From Dipetalonema caudispina (Eukaryota > Nematoda > Chromadorea > Rhabditida > Onchocercidae), in contig JABVXV010000136.1 of NCBI GenBank assembly GCA_013365325.1, positions 1 through 64,000 of the forward strand: a DNA stretch of 64,000 nucleotides, written 5' to 3'. The position numbers and the translations under genes were made by a program. Positions 26,340 through 40,929 of the stretch are shown here, in pieces; within the stretch, counting starts at the first letter, position 1; the number at the start of each line of letters is the position of its first letter. The notes beneath the pieces are model-generated. The model saw only the letters and a program-made list of their open reading frames with translations. It made no database searches and had not been told where the DNA came from.

Positions 26340-27385
26340 ATAAATTTGAATGATTAGAATTTAATATTCCTAACTGCATCATAATATTTCTACATATAAA
26401 TCATATTGCGCTGATCTATGACTAATAAGCTTAACCTTAAAAAAGCTACTGGAAAGCGTAATACTAAAACCGAACCGTTCTAGTAATAAAGCCGTAACAC
26501 ATTCAGTTTGATGCGCAGTGAACAATGAACTTCTCGAATAATCATACCATTGGCCCTCATTGCAACCAACATGAAAACATAAATGCTCACATAAAACCCA
26601 TTAATAATGAGAACGAATGAATACAGTATTTCTGAAGGAGTATTCTAATTGACATTAACTACAAGTAACTCGGAAATTCTAAACCGGAATTCTCAGTGCA
26701 GTGCAGATATTAAGTATCCTAATGCAGATGTCAATTTATAACTGGTGCCACGAATTGTTTTATGCAGCATGTGCTCTCGTTTTACAACTGTACGATCAAT
26801 AACTTTCCTGTTTTACAGCTGTGCAATCGATGACGTTGAACAACTTCCCTGACACACTACTTTTCGAAAACCGCGCTCCGCCCCTCTCGCACCATCTATC
26901 AGAATGCCATTATCCGACTCCCAATTACATAGTCGAATTCACCCACTCCTTCCCCCATTCCCACGCCCATACTCCGTAATTTTTATAATTAACTTTAATC
27001 ATTTCAACCACTGCAGTCTTATTCATACACATACTTCATGAATGAAAACTATAATAATTTTTTATTCACAAATCCACAGATAAGAAAAACCCCGTCCACT
27101 TCAAAAAATAATGGGAATGCCACAAATTCTGACCAGTAATCAAAAGAATTAAGTAAAAGTCAGTACATAATTTTTCATTTCCTTGCGGACCGTAATTGTC
27201 AGCGAGAAAACTGGAAATTAAACTCTCTTAGAAAGATAAAGTCATAGTTTCAACTTCGATTTTTAACTTCTTGGAATTTTTAAAATTCCAAGAACTGCAT
27301 TTTCAGCCCCAGGGTCAATTTAATACGGACATTTTTCATGCATCAATAATACCAAAAAAAAAATTTACAGCAAGCGTGGACTAAA
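26340..27385. other. Convergent 3' intergenic region (pseudokinase / polyubiquitin)
   Basis: Holds AATAAA at 26485-26490 for the plus-strand gene and TTTATT at about 27061 for the minus-strand gene. No gene is supported. Confidence 0.5.
26485..26490 (+). terminator. Poly(A) signal AATAAA, SH2-pseudokinase gene
   Basis: First canonical hexamer after the stop at 26339, 145 bases downstream. Confidence 0.45.
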
Positions 27386-29092
<1,707 letters not shown>

Positions 29093-29101
29093 CTACAAAT
29101 A
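29093..29101 (-). promoter_or_regulatory. 3' splice site upstream of the polyubiquitin ATG
   Basis: TTATTTGTAG on the minus strand ends 18 bases before the ATG. It is a candidate spliced-leader acceptor or the end of a 5' UTR intron. Confidence 0.5.
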
Positions 29102-29343
29102 ATTAAAGTTACTTTCAAATCTCAAAAAAATATTCCTTTCTTCTTCCTTTAACCAAAGATTCCGACACAACATTTAGGAACGATCAATAAATTAGAATAC
29201 TGCTTTCTAAACAATTATAATATCCTATCCATTCTTACACAAACTATAGAAAATTTATTTCCTTCACTATCACATCATATCAAAACAACCGATCTTAAAA
29301 TAACTTTTTTTTAACATCCCCAAACATTATTTTCTCCATCATA

Positions 29344-29401
29344 TCACCGCACCGCACCGCACCGCATCGCATCGCATCGCATCGCATCGCATCGCATCAC
29401 A
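29344..29401. repeat. Pentanucleotide array, CACCG passing into CATCG
   Basis: About four CACCG-type units run directly into about seven CATCG units, differing by one C-to-T change. It lies roughly 270 bp upstream of the polyubiquitin start and is markedly GC-richer than its surroundings. Confidence 0.93.
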
Positions 29402-29700
29402 CCACGCGCTAATATCTATCCCTCCACATAATCAACCATCATCTCAATCCTTTACTATGTTAGCACCCCCCGCCCCCTCTCAATTAAAAACCACTCTTAA
29501 TCCCCCGTCCTCTCGAGAATCCCCGCTCATCGAGAGCAAAACACTCACCGATCAACCAGTCGTGAAACGAATGAATGAATGGTTTACAACGGGAAATATG
29601 CCATCTTTTATAGTGGCATGTATTCACATCTAATGCCCCCCTTACTCTCTTATTCTTCTTCATTCCTTTCACTATCGATCGATTTCAGTCGGGCATTTCA

Positions 29701-29757
29701 TTCATTCATTTACTCTCTCTCTTTCTCTCTCTTCCTCTCTCTCTCTCATCTTTTCTC
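29701..29757. repeat. TC-rich (CTCTCT) tract
   Basis: Pyrimidine-rich low-complexity tract on the plus strand (GA-rich on the polyubiquitin sense strand), about 630 bp upstream of the polyubiquitin start. GA tracts of this kind are common in nematode promoters; a role here is inference. Confidence 0.7.
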
Positions 29758-32428
29758 ACTACTCTTCTTTGTCTAAATTATCGATTGATTCATATCTCGG
29801 GACTAACTAATAAATATTAATTTTTTTTGATTGAAATAAGAAACTTACTTTATTAATTTAATCATTTTTACATTTTTTTTCTTGTTGATACCAAATGTGG
29901 AAACAATTTAGATAGGTTACGAATTAGTAGAAGATGATAGCAGATTGATTGATGATATATATATACATATATCGTAGATTTACCTTTATTCAGCAATAAC
30001 TTGGAGCAAAGATGAGAAGTGACCATTTCTGAGGGAAGACTGCTTTCTAACTGACCTCTAACCTCTCAACGCAACTGTTGGAGAAGGAGGAGCGAAATAA
30101 ATGAAATACAACGCTTCAAGGTGTATATATATATATATATATATATGGTGATCTAACCTTTTGACCTTCATGAAACATTTTGGATGACAACAAGCATGAA
30201 TTTCAATCTGATTAGCAAATGAAAAAAAAAAAAAGAATTGATTGTGAAATGTGAATGATTCACTGATAATAATTGTTTGGATGATTCACTAATAACAATA
30301 TACATATGAATAATATTGACTTATAGATTCTTTTAACAATTAAGAAGATATCTATTACATATCAAAAATGTGACCTAGCAAGAGATCATACGATCAGGAG
30401 TTTGTTAATTCTATCAATCTTATATTTTATTAGTAGCATATCAATTTGTCAGATTCTGTATATAGAAGGAATCTCGTAAACAGAACATCTATTATTACGA
30501 CTCTGTTTCCCGAAATATTTCAATCATATAGGTGTACTTTCTTTATCTCTTCTTGTCAAATTTCCCTCATTATTCAACGATGTAATAAGATGGATCACTA
30601 GCAAATATCAATCATCAAAGATCTACTTAAATATCGATCAAATTTTAACCCCATGCTTATTCTTCTGCATCTCTAAATCCATTGATTCTTTCGATTATCA
30701 ATGATTGTAAATTATAATGGATGATTGATTTGAATCTCGTAAACATTCCATCTTCTCTGTTACTTCAGCAAAATTTGTTAAAAGTTTCAAAGTATAATAT
30801 CTCAATCACATCGATATTTATTACTCATCGATATATTATTTCCCAATGAATTGTCATCACTTTAAATTCATCGATTTTTTTTTTTTTTTTTTTACAGAAG
30901 GCAAGGCAAGATATGATGAAATATGGAAGCAAGAAAAAAGAGTAATGTTAGGAGTGGTACAAAGAAATATTACAAAATTGGGGAATAATATGGTTGATAT
31001 TACAAAAGGTAGTATTATTTAAGATGAAACAGAAGGAATGAAAAATTAAGAAATTAATCAAACAATTATTGAATTTAATGTTATAGATTGTGTTATCATA
31101 TTTTTCTCATTTTCTTTTTTTTTTTTCATCACAGATGTAAAAAGGAAAGAGCTGCTTTCAATCAACCAATAAAATGAGCAGAATTGCCTGATTCTATTCA
31201 ACATTTTCCTATCGATTTCAACCTTTCTTCATATTGACAACCATTCTATGTATGGATGAGATGACATCACAAATAGCTGTTGAAAATATTTTGAGGGACT
31301 ATATAAGTTTTGTTTCAGTAAGAAATAATATTCATTTAGTTTTAACTCTTGAATGGACATTTCTTTCTTTGCAATATAATCTGATATTAGCATATTCAGT
31401 TGTTCAAGTATTAGTCAGGCTTTTCTGCAGGATGACCTGTGTGGAATCCATTAATGTTTATGTGAAATGTTTTTGCATTTAACAACACTAACATATGTTT
31501 CATGAGCACTCTCGCTATTAATCTGAAAAAACTATATGAACTTATTTCTTGCCATCATCTAAAAACATTTAGTGATAGTTTGTATCGTGTCACTGATCGT
31601 TTCACCAATCAGCTAAAGAACGGGATTATATTCTGATAGGACATGAATTTCACGAGACTTATAACAAAAGTTAGTCACGGATCGTTTGCGAAACATGTGT
31701 AATACAAATGTTCTGACCCTTAAACTATAGAGAAATATAAACAGCAAGGAACAATGAACAGAATTGGAGGTCTGTTTAAGCCTTCTTATCGCACAAATCA
31801 CAACATAGAATAAACAATTAACTGAACTTTATGATAATCAATTTAGTATTTCCACCAGATTTGACCTGAGCACCTCAACATGGGGAAGGTTGGTAAGAGT
31901 CAGGAAAATAGGAACACGGAGAATTACTATTCAATCTTCAATTCAACAAAATGGTTAGATCAGTTTTATAAGCTTTATCTGAAAGAACTGGGTGAAGCTT
32001 AATGCTATCGAGAGACGTGTTATACTGAATCAGTGGAAAGTTCACATGTCCAAGGCGATGTAGTGAGATCGCGTTGACACTATTCTACGGAGAATGTGGT
32101 TCTGTGCTTCAACAATAGTGAAACTTTTCCATCCTTCGATGGATTCTGCTGGAAAGAATAAGAAAATCCTATTTCATCTTGCCTATAAATTGAAGGGACT
32201 AACTGAAACAAAAAAAAAAAAACCCATACCAAACCAACTCGCTCATCTAGGATTGCTGAGCACTTCGACTAGATCACATTCGATAAAAACCAACAATAAC
32301 AATTTAACATACAAATCGTTTTTACAAAAGATAGCTAGATCAGAGAATATACGTGAACCAAAACATCTATATCGAAAAGTGCTCGTGTTTACTTTTTTGT
32401 CAAGAGAGTAGACAGTATTAAAATGGTG

Positions 32429-32460
32429 TTATCAAAAGACGACGAGTCGTCTTTTGATAA
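32429..32460. repeat. Perfect 32-bp palindrome
   Basis: Two exact 15-bp arms (TTATCAAAAGACGAC and its reverse complement) are separated by only two bases. It lies about 165 bp past the importin stop codon, in the direction of that gene's transcription. No terminal repeats or transposase were seen nearby. Confidence 0.93.
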
Positions 32461-32623
32461 TAACCTTGCCTTAAATCTCTTGAAATCCAAATTACTTACA
32501 AGAAAAAAGGTCAACCGCAATTTCTGGAACTGTTAAAGTGATCAGGAAAGAGAAGAATTTTATATTTAACAAACATTTAAGCATTCTGACCCTTTCATAA
32601 CAGCAAAATAAATTTATCTTGAA

Positions 32624-35600
32624 TTAGATTTTGATTTCTTTTCGCCTCTGCATATTGAACTGTAATGCCATATTCTTGAAAGTTTTTGCATTGTGGGTTT
32701 CTTTCAACATATTAACAACTTCCTGAGTGTTACCATATGGAAGGCCATTCAAGCACTGTCTGGAATGTAAGACAGTCAGAATCAAAAGTAATATGAACAA
32801 TCGCATACTTTCCAAAAAACTACTTTTATGAGGAAAATGATAATGGAGATCAAACGGCATAGAAGTTCAGGGAATATCCTAACCTTGTCTCCTGCGGATA
32901 GTTTCGGGCAAGTAACATTAAAATTTCCGAAAGGGCTTCAGCTGTTGATTTCATCAGTTCAGTTTGCAGACGGCTAAATACAACACTAATAAGATTCTCG
33001 CCAGCTTCTTGAAGCACTTCTGTGAATGCACCATTATTGATTATATTCCTGATCACTGTAGCTAGCAGAACTGAACCCTTCCGACATAGATTTGTATCCT
33101 TACTGCTGACCAATATCTAAAAATATGATTTCACTATATATTTCTCACAGCATACAAACTAAAGACCACATTTCTCCGCTTAGCATACTTGATATCATGG
33201 ACTTCGCAAATTTAACTGCGAACAATTCAAGAAGTGACTCATACTACAATTGAAGTGAAAACCCTTACTTCTCTTACTGGTATCTTGTTGGAAAAGCTAT
33301 GATATAGAAAACTGACCTTAAGTGCTATGCCAAGCGTCGCCCGGAGAAAAGTATATCCATATGTTGGTGAGCAGCATACAAATTTCCAGTCTTTCTTCAC
33401 AATATGATATGCTAATTCTATATGTTCCTCACTAAATTCTTCCATCGATTCGTTAATATTTTTGAACCAAGATGCCATTCGTGCTGCGAGTTTCACGATC
33501 AAATCATTCAAATCATTACTCGAACAAATTAAAACTGTTGATTTTGCTAACTTGCAAGCAGCAACTGGATGTCTTAACATAATAAAATCAAGCACAACAC
33601 AGTATGAGTCCAGCAGTGCTTCAGCATCATCTTGAACAGCTATCAGGCCTGAACGTAGAACATCACAAATTTTTTCAACCAAAATTTTAGAGGACGAAAA
33701 GTTCCGAAGCAAATTCAACAGCAGCGGGATGGATTGCCACAGTACAATGTGAACTGCTTTTTTCGAAAGATTTTTCTCGTTCGATTGACTTTCATCGACA
33801 GAAGTATTCGCTTGCATCTTTTGAGTACCTATCAGAGAGGAAAGCACATCAAGTTCAAAAATACATTCTTCCTCGAGACTTTCAGTTGACTGCGAACTTG
33901 TTGGCAAATTCCCTTCAACAATCAATTGCAGAACTTTTAGTCGCGGTGTAAGAATTGAATCCAGACTTTTCAGCACATAATCCGATTCATGTACGGCCAA
34001 CGATAAGCCTAAACATCGAAGCGCACAAATCCGCATCTTCCGCGGTTTTTGATTGTCATTGAAATATTCGTAACATTTCTGTATCACTCGGTCCATGACA
34101 TCCAAATGTGATGTCCGCGATTCAACATATTTCTCTAAATTTTTGAGTGCCTCTTCCGTAGAACCAGTAATATCAATAAACGACAATGCAAGCTCCATAC
34201 AAATTGTTTCCTGCTTATCAGCTTCAACTCCCGTGCAAATAAGATGCGACAATGAATAAAAAAGATTCATCAAGGATTTTCCAAGCTGACTTGCTCCATA
34301 AATGTTATCCGTAAGATTCCAAGACAAAAGCGAGGTACAATGTTCCAAAATTTGACCGATTGTAACTGCGTCATTTTCCGTCATATAATCTGCTATTCGC
34401 TCAAGAAGAAACAGAACTGCTTCTACCCTAAAGACAGTTTTTATCAATCGAAAGGATCACATATGCTTTTGCAAATTTTTCAGCTAGAAAGGCCGTTCAG
34501 AACACAAGCTAAACTGAATGAAATTAGTGGTCATGAAATAGGATATTAAGGGCTATCAAAACATATATTGTGGAAATGCAGATTAAAGTTCTATCTCTTT
34601 AACAAGAGATTACGGAGGCCGGACGTAATTAATGTAATTGGGCTGATGAAATAAATATAAGGTTAGCGAATAGTGCGCCTACAGAAAGTTTTATACATCG
34701 TCAAGAAATACAAGAAACCGCAGTAAATTATATCTAATCATCAGTTTGAAACAAGTGTAAAAAAAAACTTACTTGCAAATATCAGTTTCACTGATCGCTT
34801 CGCCCAATAACTTGACCAACATTAAAGTAGAATTCGATGGCGTAATCTCAAATGTATTTAAAGAAACTTCAACGCGTTGAGAACGATATCTAAAATGAAA
34901 GAATTTGAAATAATTAAAATTTTTGTAGGTGATACAATGAAGCAAATAATCCATCTCCGCTTAAAAGTTTTTCTGTACCAAAAGCATCTACAAGGCATTC
35001 GGTAAAGGAACAATTACCTAAGAAGTGAAATCCTCGACATTCATCTCATTAAATTTGACGCTGTGGCTAAATGCACTTTTTTGTGAACTCCTTTTTATAT
35101 TAGCTGACAAGCTGCAACTAAAACCTTTCAAAATTTTCCACTTGTTCTTTATTAAACAGTTGAAACACATTCTGAGGTGGATAAGCAAGTTTTGTGATTG
35201 CAGACCATTGTAATCGTATATAAAATGTACTGCATTCAGCAATCAACTGGAAAAGTGTTCCTTTGAAGAATTATTTTAAATTGCATTTGAAGTTAAACCC
35301 TCAAATATACATATTTAATTTGAAAACGAAGTACGTTTTATCTAATCTTCGGAGAACAAGCGAGTATTATAATAAAAAATAAAATGAATAGACTGCAATT
35401 CTATCTTAGACTCATACTTCATCCCGTACAGTTTCACTGACACGTGATCCCGGCAAAGAAAGCAAATCCTCTTTTAGAGTATTCCAGAAAGCTTCTGAGG
35501 CATCTGATATGACTTCGTCATACGGGTAAACACCAGGCCAGAGCGAAATTTTCTCAAAAAATGTACACAGGAGTCTGAAACATAGAGAACAAAAATAAGT

Positions 35601-38314
35601 TTGAAATAAACAGCAAATGAATCTTTCCAACTAAATAAAATCGTAAAACCATTATTGTAAAGCTAAATTAGCGCACTGCTAACCGGTTGGTTGAGTCTAT
35701 TTTCAAATCAAATAAACCTCTATCTATTCAGAAAACAGAAAGATAAGGCTTTCAGAGCTCAAATCAATTTTTTAATTCAAGGAAAGTCGATTCATTTTAA
35801 AAAAAAAAGCCAATAAGTGAGTATAAATTCTTCACAAATGGTATAAATTTATATGAGTGTACCTCAATACTTCGCCATTCCGTTTCTCCACACAACCGAT
35901 TAGCAATGGCCGCATAGTAGTTTCAAAAAACTCGGCCAATGCCGATACTAGAAATCCATATTCTTCAAGTTCGGAGATGAAATCCTCCCGGTTCACATCA
36001 TTTTTTTCCTTATATCGTTTGCTTAAAATATCAAGTTGTTCAACAATTGCCTGAAATTCATGTTTAATAATTAGAAAAGTATGTATATGTATATTTGTAT
36101 ATACAAACGAGAAGCAAGAAATTAGCTCGATAAGTTAACTGTAGTAAGCTATAAAAATGTTAAGAATGACTGTTGAGAAATGACAGGTTATAATCGTCGG
36201 ATACAAAAATTATCAAAATTGTGATATAGTTGACAAACTCCCACTTCTAAGATCGAACCATTACTTTTTTATATAATAATTGCAAGAAACAAAAGATTCT
36301 ATCAGCGCATTAAAAAAAGAAACTGAAAGAAAAAGAAAATGAACCGGGCACGTGATACTCGCCAAAAACGTAGCCAAATCCATTGCTAAGCTTTCCATAT
36401 ATGGCAGGTCAGAATGTGCCGAAACAACAATCAAAATACGAGCTAGTGCAACCCTAAATTGCGCATTTTAACAAAAGGAAGTAATCAAAAAGTGAAAGCA
36501 CTGGGACGTTGATTATTCAATAACTCCTGAAGCAGCATAGATTTACTATTTTTATAGTGTTCGTGGCTAACAGAATAAGTAAAACTTCGAACTTTCACTT
36601 CTTCTTTAATTTCACAATAATGAAATACGAATGAAAACCTTATATATTTCTCTCTTTAAAAAATAAATTCAGCGAATACCTGTCATTTAGGTTCCCTAAA
36701 AAAGGCAGAAGCGCAGGTTGCCACCGCACCAGTTCAACGCCAGGTAATCGAAGCCACTGTTCAAGGCATTCAACGGCAGCATTCCTCAAAGATGGCGATG
36801 AGTCCTTATCACATAAAATCATATTGATGATTTTTATAATATCCTGAAAATGAAATCACAGCTATTGATAACAACAAGGTAATGAACAACTCTAAGTAAA
36901 AATCCCCAAAACTGATCGCACAACTGTTTTTCAAACTGCTAACCACCAGTCTATGACACAACCATTGAAAGATAATCAAGACTATTTCTTCCGTCCTACC
37001 TGTTCTGCGTTCAATATGTCTTTGAGGATGAAACAAGCGGTATTAAACATGCAGTTTTATTAATAGCAGCAACAAAATGACGTTTACTGTTTTACATAGT
37101 AAACACAGCAGCATGAATGGAAAACACAGTATACCTCAGCCTTCTGATGCAAAGACGATTTCAGAACGGATCGCTGCGACAGTGGTAATCGTATGCGATA
37201 AAATTCCGCGGCCAACTCAGCCAAAACCCTAGCAATAAAAACGAACAATAACTTCCAAGCCATGGCATGAATTAAAGAATTAACAGTTAGTTAAAAAGAG
37301 ACAGAATTTCCGGTTCAAAACAATTCACTGAATGATTGTCAGTCAGAAGTTTGATTTATGAAAAAGTCTGTATTTGAATTAATTCGAAAAATGAACAAAA
37401 ACTCTAGTGATATGATTTCAAAAAAAAAAAATCATCGAAAAAAAAGAAAAAAATACCTTAACAATAATTCTGGTTTATCATTCCACATAGTGGCCAAATC
37501 TTGAATTGGTTCCGACCAAATGTCAGGCATACAACACAGAATGAAAATAGCTAATGACGAAGTGAGCTTATTAGTGACAGATTGATTTAAGAACGGAGCA
37601 CCGAGCGCCAGCTTTTCCAAAAGTGTTTCTTTGATCTTCACTACCTACAAAAGCAATATGCTTTATTTTCAATAACTTGAAGAACTCTTTCAAGTGATTG
37701 TCCAGGATCATACAAGTCTCAAAAGTAACAGTAACTCATGCACGTTCACCCTAGTTTTGTAAAAAATGTTTACAAACCAAAGCTTCGTTTGACAGGCATT
37801 CCTCCCAACGTTCACGTATTGTGTCGTAAAAAATGCATGCTCCGAAATGTTGCACAACAGTTGGTTGTTCGAAATCAAGCAAACGGAATGATATCATGAA
37901 TCCATTTTCGGCTATAAGCAAGTCATCATCTTTTCAAATTATTTAAATGATGAATTCATGCTGAGTCTTCAGTAAAACTAATTTTTTTTAGAAGCTCTGC
38001 CTTGTAGTGAATAGTTTTCAGGATAGCATGAATAAATACCTCAATCAATAACTGTCGAAAAAGAGAAACTTTATTTACTGATTGTTATCTAGCCGTACAA
38101 AAGAAACGTTTATCCATTTGTTGTCGATGATAGAAGAAGGATGTTATCCAATGTTATCTATGTGATTTCTCTTAATGTTACGACAGAACTTACACTTCTT
38201 TAGCATCGTCAGCGCATCATCCAGTTCCCGACATCGTTTTTGATCAGTCGTTGTATGCAATTCGTTCAGTGCGGCGATGACCTGCGATAGCATAGCACTA
38301 TCCATATCAGCCAT
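32624..38314 (-). CDS. Importin-13-like beta-karyopherin
   Basis: Role from the family: a RanGTP-regulated HEAT-repeat receptor that carries cargo through nuclear pores; IPO13 works in both directions. Thirteen exons (38314-38194, 37911-37778, 37644-37457, 37228-37135, 36843-36680, 36453-36363, 36050-35863, 35574-35418, 35246-35125, 34889-34773, 34427-33317, 33116-32884, 32759-32624) total 951 aa, close to human IPO13. Family-like segments include VQHFGACIFYDTIRERW near the N-terminus, a CMPDIW segment, SDASEAFWNTLKEDLLSL, and a C-terminal stretch matching the IPO13 SLMDCFADILFALNKH region (STAEALSEILMLLARN). Exon 11 alone covers 370 residues. The sixth intron appears to start with GC (TTG|GCGAGT). 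The closest alternative is transportin-3 (TNPO3), which shares the fold; the C-terminal match favours IPO13. It is head-to-head with the methyltransferase gene, with 2.6 kb between. Confidence 0.85.
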
Positions 38315-40929
38315 TTCCGATTATTAATTTAAGAAAATAATTTACCTGAAAAAGTATGAACCATTAAAACATAATAAATATTAAAGCTTCATCAGAAACT
38401 CGTAAAACGAAAGAATGAAACAATTTATTAATTTTCAATTTTTTTAATGAACATGTATGCTCTATTTGCCAAAATAAAGTAAAAAGTGATTGAAAAGTTA
38501 CTTTCGAGTATTTGCTCTATTTATATCAGCTAAAATTTGTTTAAAATATTTAATTCAAAGCGTCTACCACAAGCATCCAATAAAATGCAAAAGATACTAT
38601 AAAGAAGATATCTCGGGTTTTTACAAATACAATGCAATCATCCTTTACCGTATTGCATTCGATATAATTCTCCCAGGTGTGTTATTTTTAGTTCATTAAC
38701 ATTCCCTCTTTTAAAGCAACACATAAATTTAATTTGTATATATAGACATTTTTAAATTGAAAAATATAAAGCGAGAAAAGCTTAAAATACCATCGATAGC
38801 ACAATGTTTGATCAATTGCTATTGGATTTTTTCCTTCAAAATTGTATTCTGTCAAAATGGAAGTGGATGACTAACCACTGAAAAGCAACTAAGATCAAAA
38901 ATGAAATTCGATTTGAGGTGAAGGAGAGAATGGATGATTTGCAGGTTTATGTTAGGATATGTCGATGTTATGTGTAAGAGAGAAAGAATGCATTTCCAAT
39001 GATAAACGGACACAACTTTTCCTTCGCAGAGTAAGACAAACAAATATCCTCATATCTTCAAGACTTGCTGCATACATTCTCTGCACGCACAATGAATGCA
39101 TGCAGATGATGCATGCAGTAAGTGCACGCATTCATCAATCATTCTCCCAACTACAGCACTAATTTCAAAAAAAAAAATAAATAAACAAACAAATCGGGCA
39201 TTCTTCCTTCCACTTTTTACTATATTCAAACATTTTACTGCCAACCTCTTTCGGATCTCGTTGGCATGGAGATAATGGAAATTTTGATTTGCAAAGTTGA
39301 TGGTTTTTTAGAAGTTTAAACGTTTGGTATGAAGTAACAGAATTCTCCTAAATCTTACTCTTCAGCTAAAATTTAACTAAATTTAAAAAGAATAGATTTG
39401 AAATCAGATCTGGTCGTTCCCATTGCTTAGTATGATTGTTATTCACTTCACATAGCTCTAAATCTTAATTTAAATCTGAATTAAATTTCCTATAGTTAAT
39501 GCAAATCTTAACAAGATGAGGAAGCTTTTAAAGGATAAAATAATAACCTTGGAAATGTTTCACTTCTGAGATTCGAACTTGCAACTCTAGTTGCATTCAT
39601 GAAGGTGAATGCAGCAAATTTCCAAAAGGCTAATTTTTCATTATCACATAACTTTATGATAATTTTTATGCAGCTTAGATTTAATATTTCGTTATTAGCA
39701 CTGAGGCTTTTATGGACTGATCTCTTCTCAGGCATATTTCTCACTTATCTTTTTGAAGTTACATTTTTTATTCCAAAACATCGGTAAAGCTGTGATTCAT
39801 ATATCCACAAAAAAAGACTAAACAAGCTAACCTATATCTTCTCAGAATTGCAATGATGGGATAACACTAATTATCTGCAGCACTAATTATTTGTTATTAA
39901 TTTATTCGATTTAGTAATTTTTCATAGCGATGCTTCATCACTGATCGAAATGATTAAAATATCAAACCAGTTTTGCGAGAAAAATATTTCTCGATACTTT
40001 TTCCTTGTAATGAAATTCCATTGATCATTGCTTCTTTCATTTCTTAAAATATGAGAAAAAATTTCTATTTTCATCATTTGCAATTAACTTGCAAATGCAA
40101 ACCAATGAATAAATGAGTGATAATGTCACGAAGATCAATGATTTGGACAAATTTTAACTTCGAATATTATGCTGAAACTTTATCCATCGATTTATATTAC
40201 ATTCTTTTCGCATAAAATATTTTCATCCAATACTTTTTTACAATTATAAGGATAAGACAAATTTATATTCGGAAACTAACGCTATATTTATGGAGGAAAG
40301 AAATTAGCAATTTTCTATCTAAATTTAATTTATGAGCTTCTAATTTCATCTTAACATTTGGTATTTTCCAAAACAAGAAAAAGAAAGAAAAAAAAAAAAA
40401 CGAGTTTATAGTACCCCACAAATACCCAATATGAAAGAATAAACTGCAAGTTTTCCATTTCACATTTTGATTACCACCATTTCCTTCTCTTCCTTTCTAT
40501 CACTATTCATTTCTTGATAATTTAGCTTTGCTTACCGATAAGCTTTTTCATCAATTTGCGTATCAATGAAAGTGTAAAACATGAATTTACAGAGATAGGT
40601 TGCTAATCTAAAATATCGATAATAAACTATGGCTCATCGTGAAATTAAAATTACGAAAAGCTATTGTACCAGTGATTCAATCATTCGATATTGCACAGAT
40701 GTACGCATTTTAAATTGGAAATTTTATTTCTATCCATAATTTTGATCAATTTCTTCCATTCATTTATTTACTCTTCAATATTTATGTATTCTTAATAATA
40801 GATTTGAAGGAAAAATTATACATTATACTAATTACTAGTAATGTATAAAATCAAAATCAACTTATATTCTATTGAAATTTTAGTAAAAAAAAAAAAGTGA
40901 ACCTAAATGATATCATTTCCTTTTAGAAA
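38315..40929. promoter_or_regulatory. Divergent intergenic region (importin / O-methyltransferase)
   Basis: About 2.6 kb with no supported gene. Open frames here are short and low-complexity. It holds a TGCATGCA-rich patch with a near-perfect inverted repeat at about 39088-39131, and a 10-bp-arm hairpin at 40816-40848, just upstream of the methyltransferase gene. Confidence 0.5.
40921..40929 (+). promoter_or_regulatory. Candidate trans-splice acceptor for the O-methyltransferase gene
   Basis: TCCTTTTAG ends about four bases before the ATG at 40930, after a T-rich stretch. This is the usual arrangement for SL addition. Confidence 0.6.

Larger units (their letters stand above)
29102..32428. 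promoter_or_regulatory. Polyubiquitin upstream region and intergenic DNA
   Basis: About 3.3 kb lies between the 5' end of polyubiquitin and the 3' end of the importin gene, both leftward. The first 700 bases upstream of polyubiquitin are relatively C/T-rich and contain a pentamer array (29344-29401), a C-rich patch near 29466-29480 and a TC-rich tract near 29707-29757. A TA tract sits at about 30122-30146. The remainder is AT-rich without recognisable genes. A stretch at about 31850-32420 has a more coding-like composition but no identifiable product. Confidence 0.5.

Noticed and set aside
29508..29525. Heat-shock-element-like TTCTCGAGAG upstream of polyubiquitin
   Set aside because: Only one and a half units match; three alternating units would be needed.
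32094..32411. 105-codon plus-strand frame
   Set aside because: No recognisable motif, no splice-site context and low-complexity Lys/Asn stretches. Listed only as part of an unexplained region.
39541..39615. TTCGAAT-type T-loop suggesting a tRNA on the minus strand
   Set aside because: The five-base T stem does not pair beyond two bases, and no acceptor or anticodon stem can be formed.
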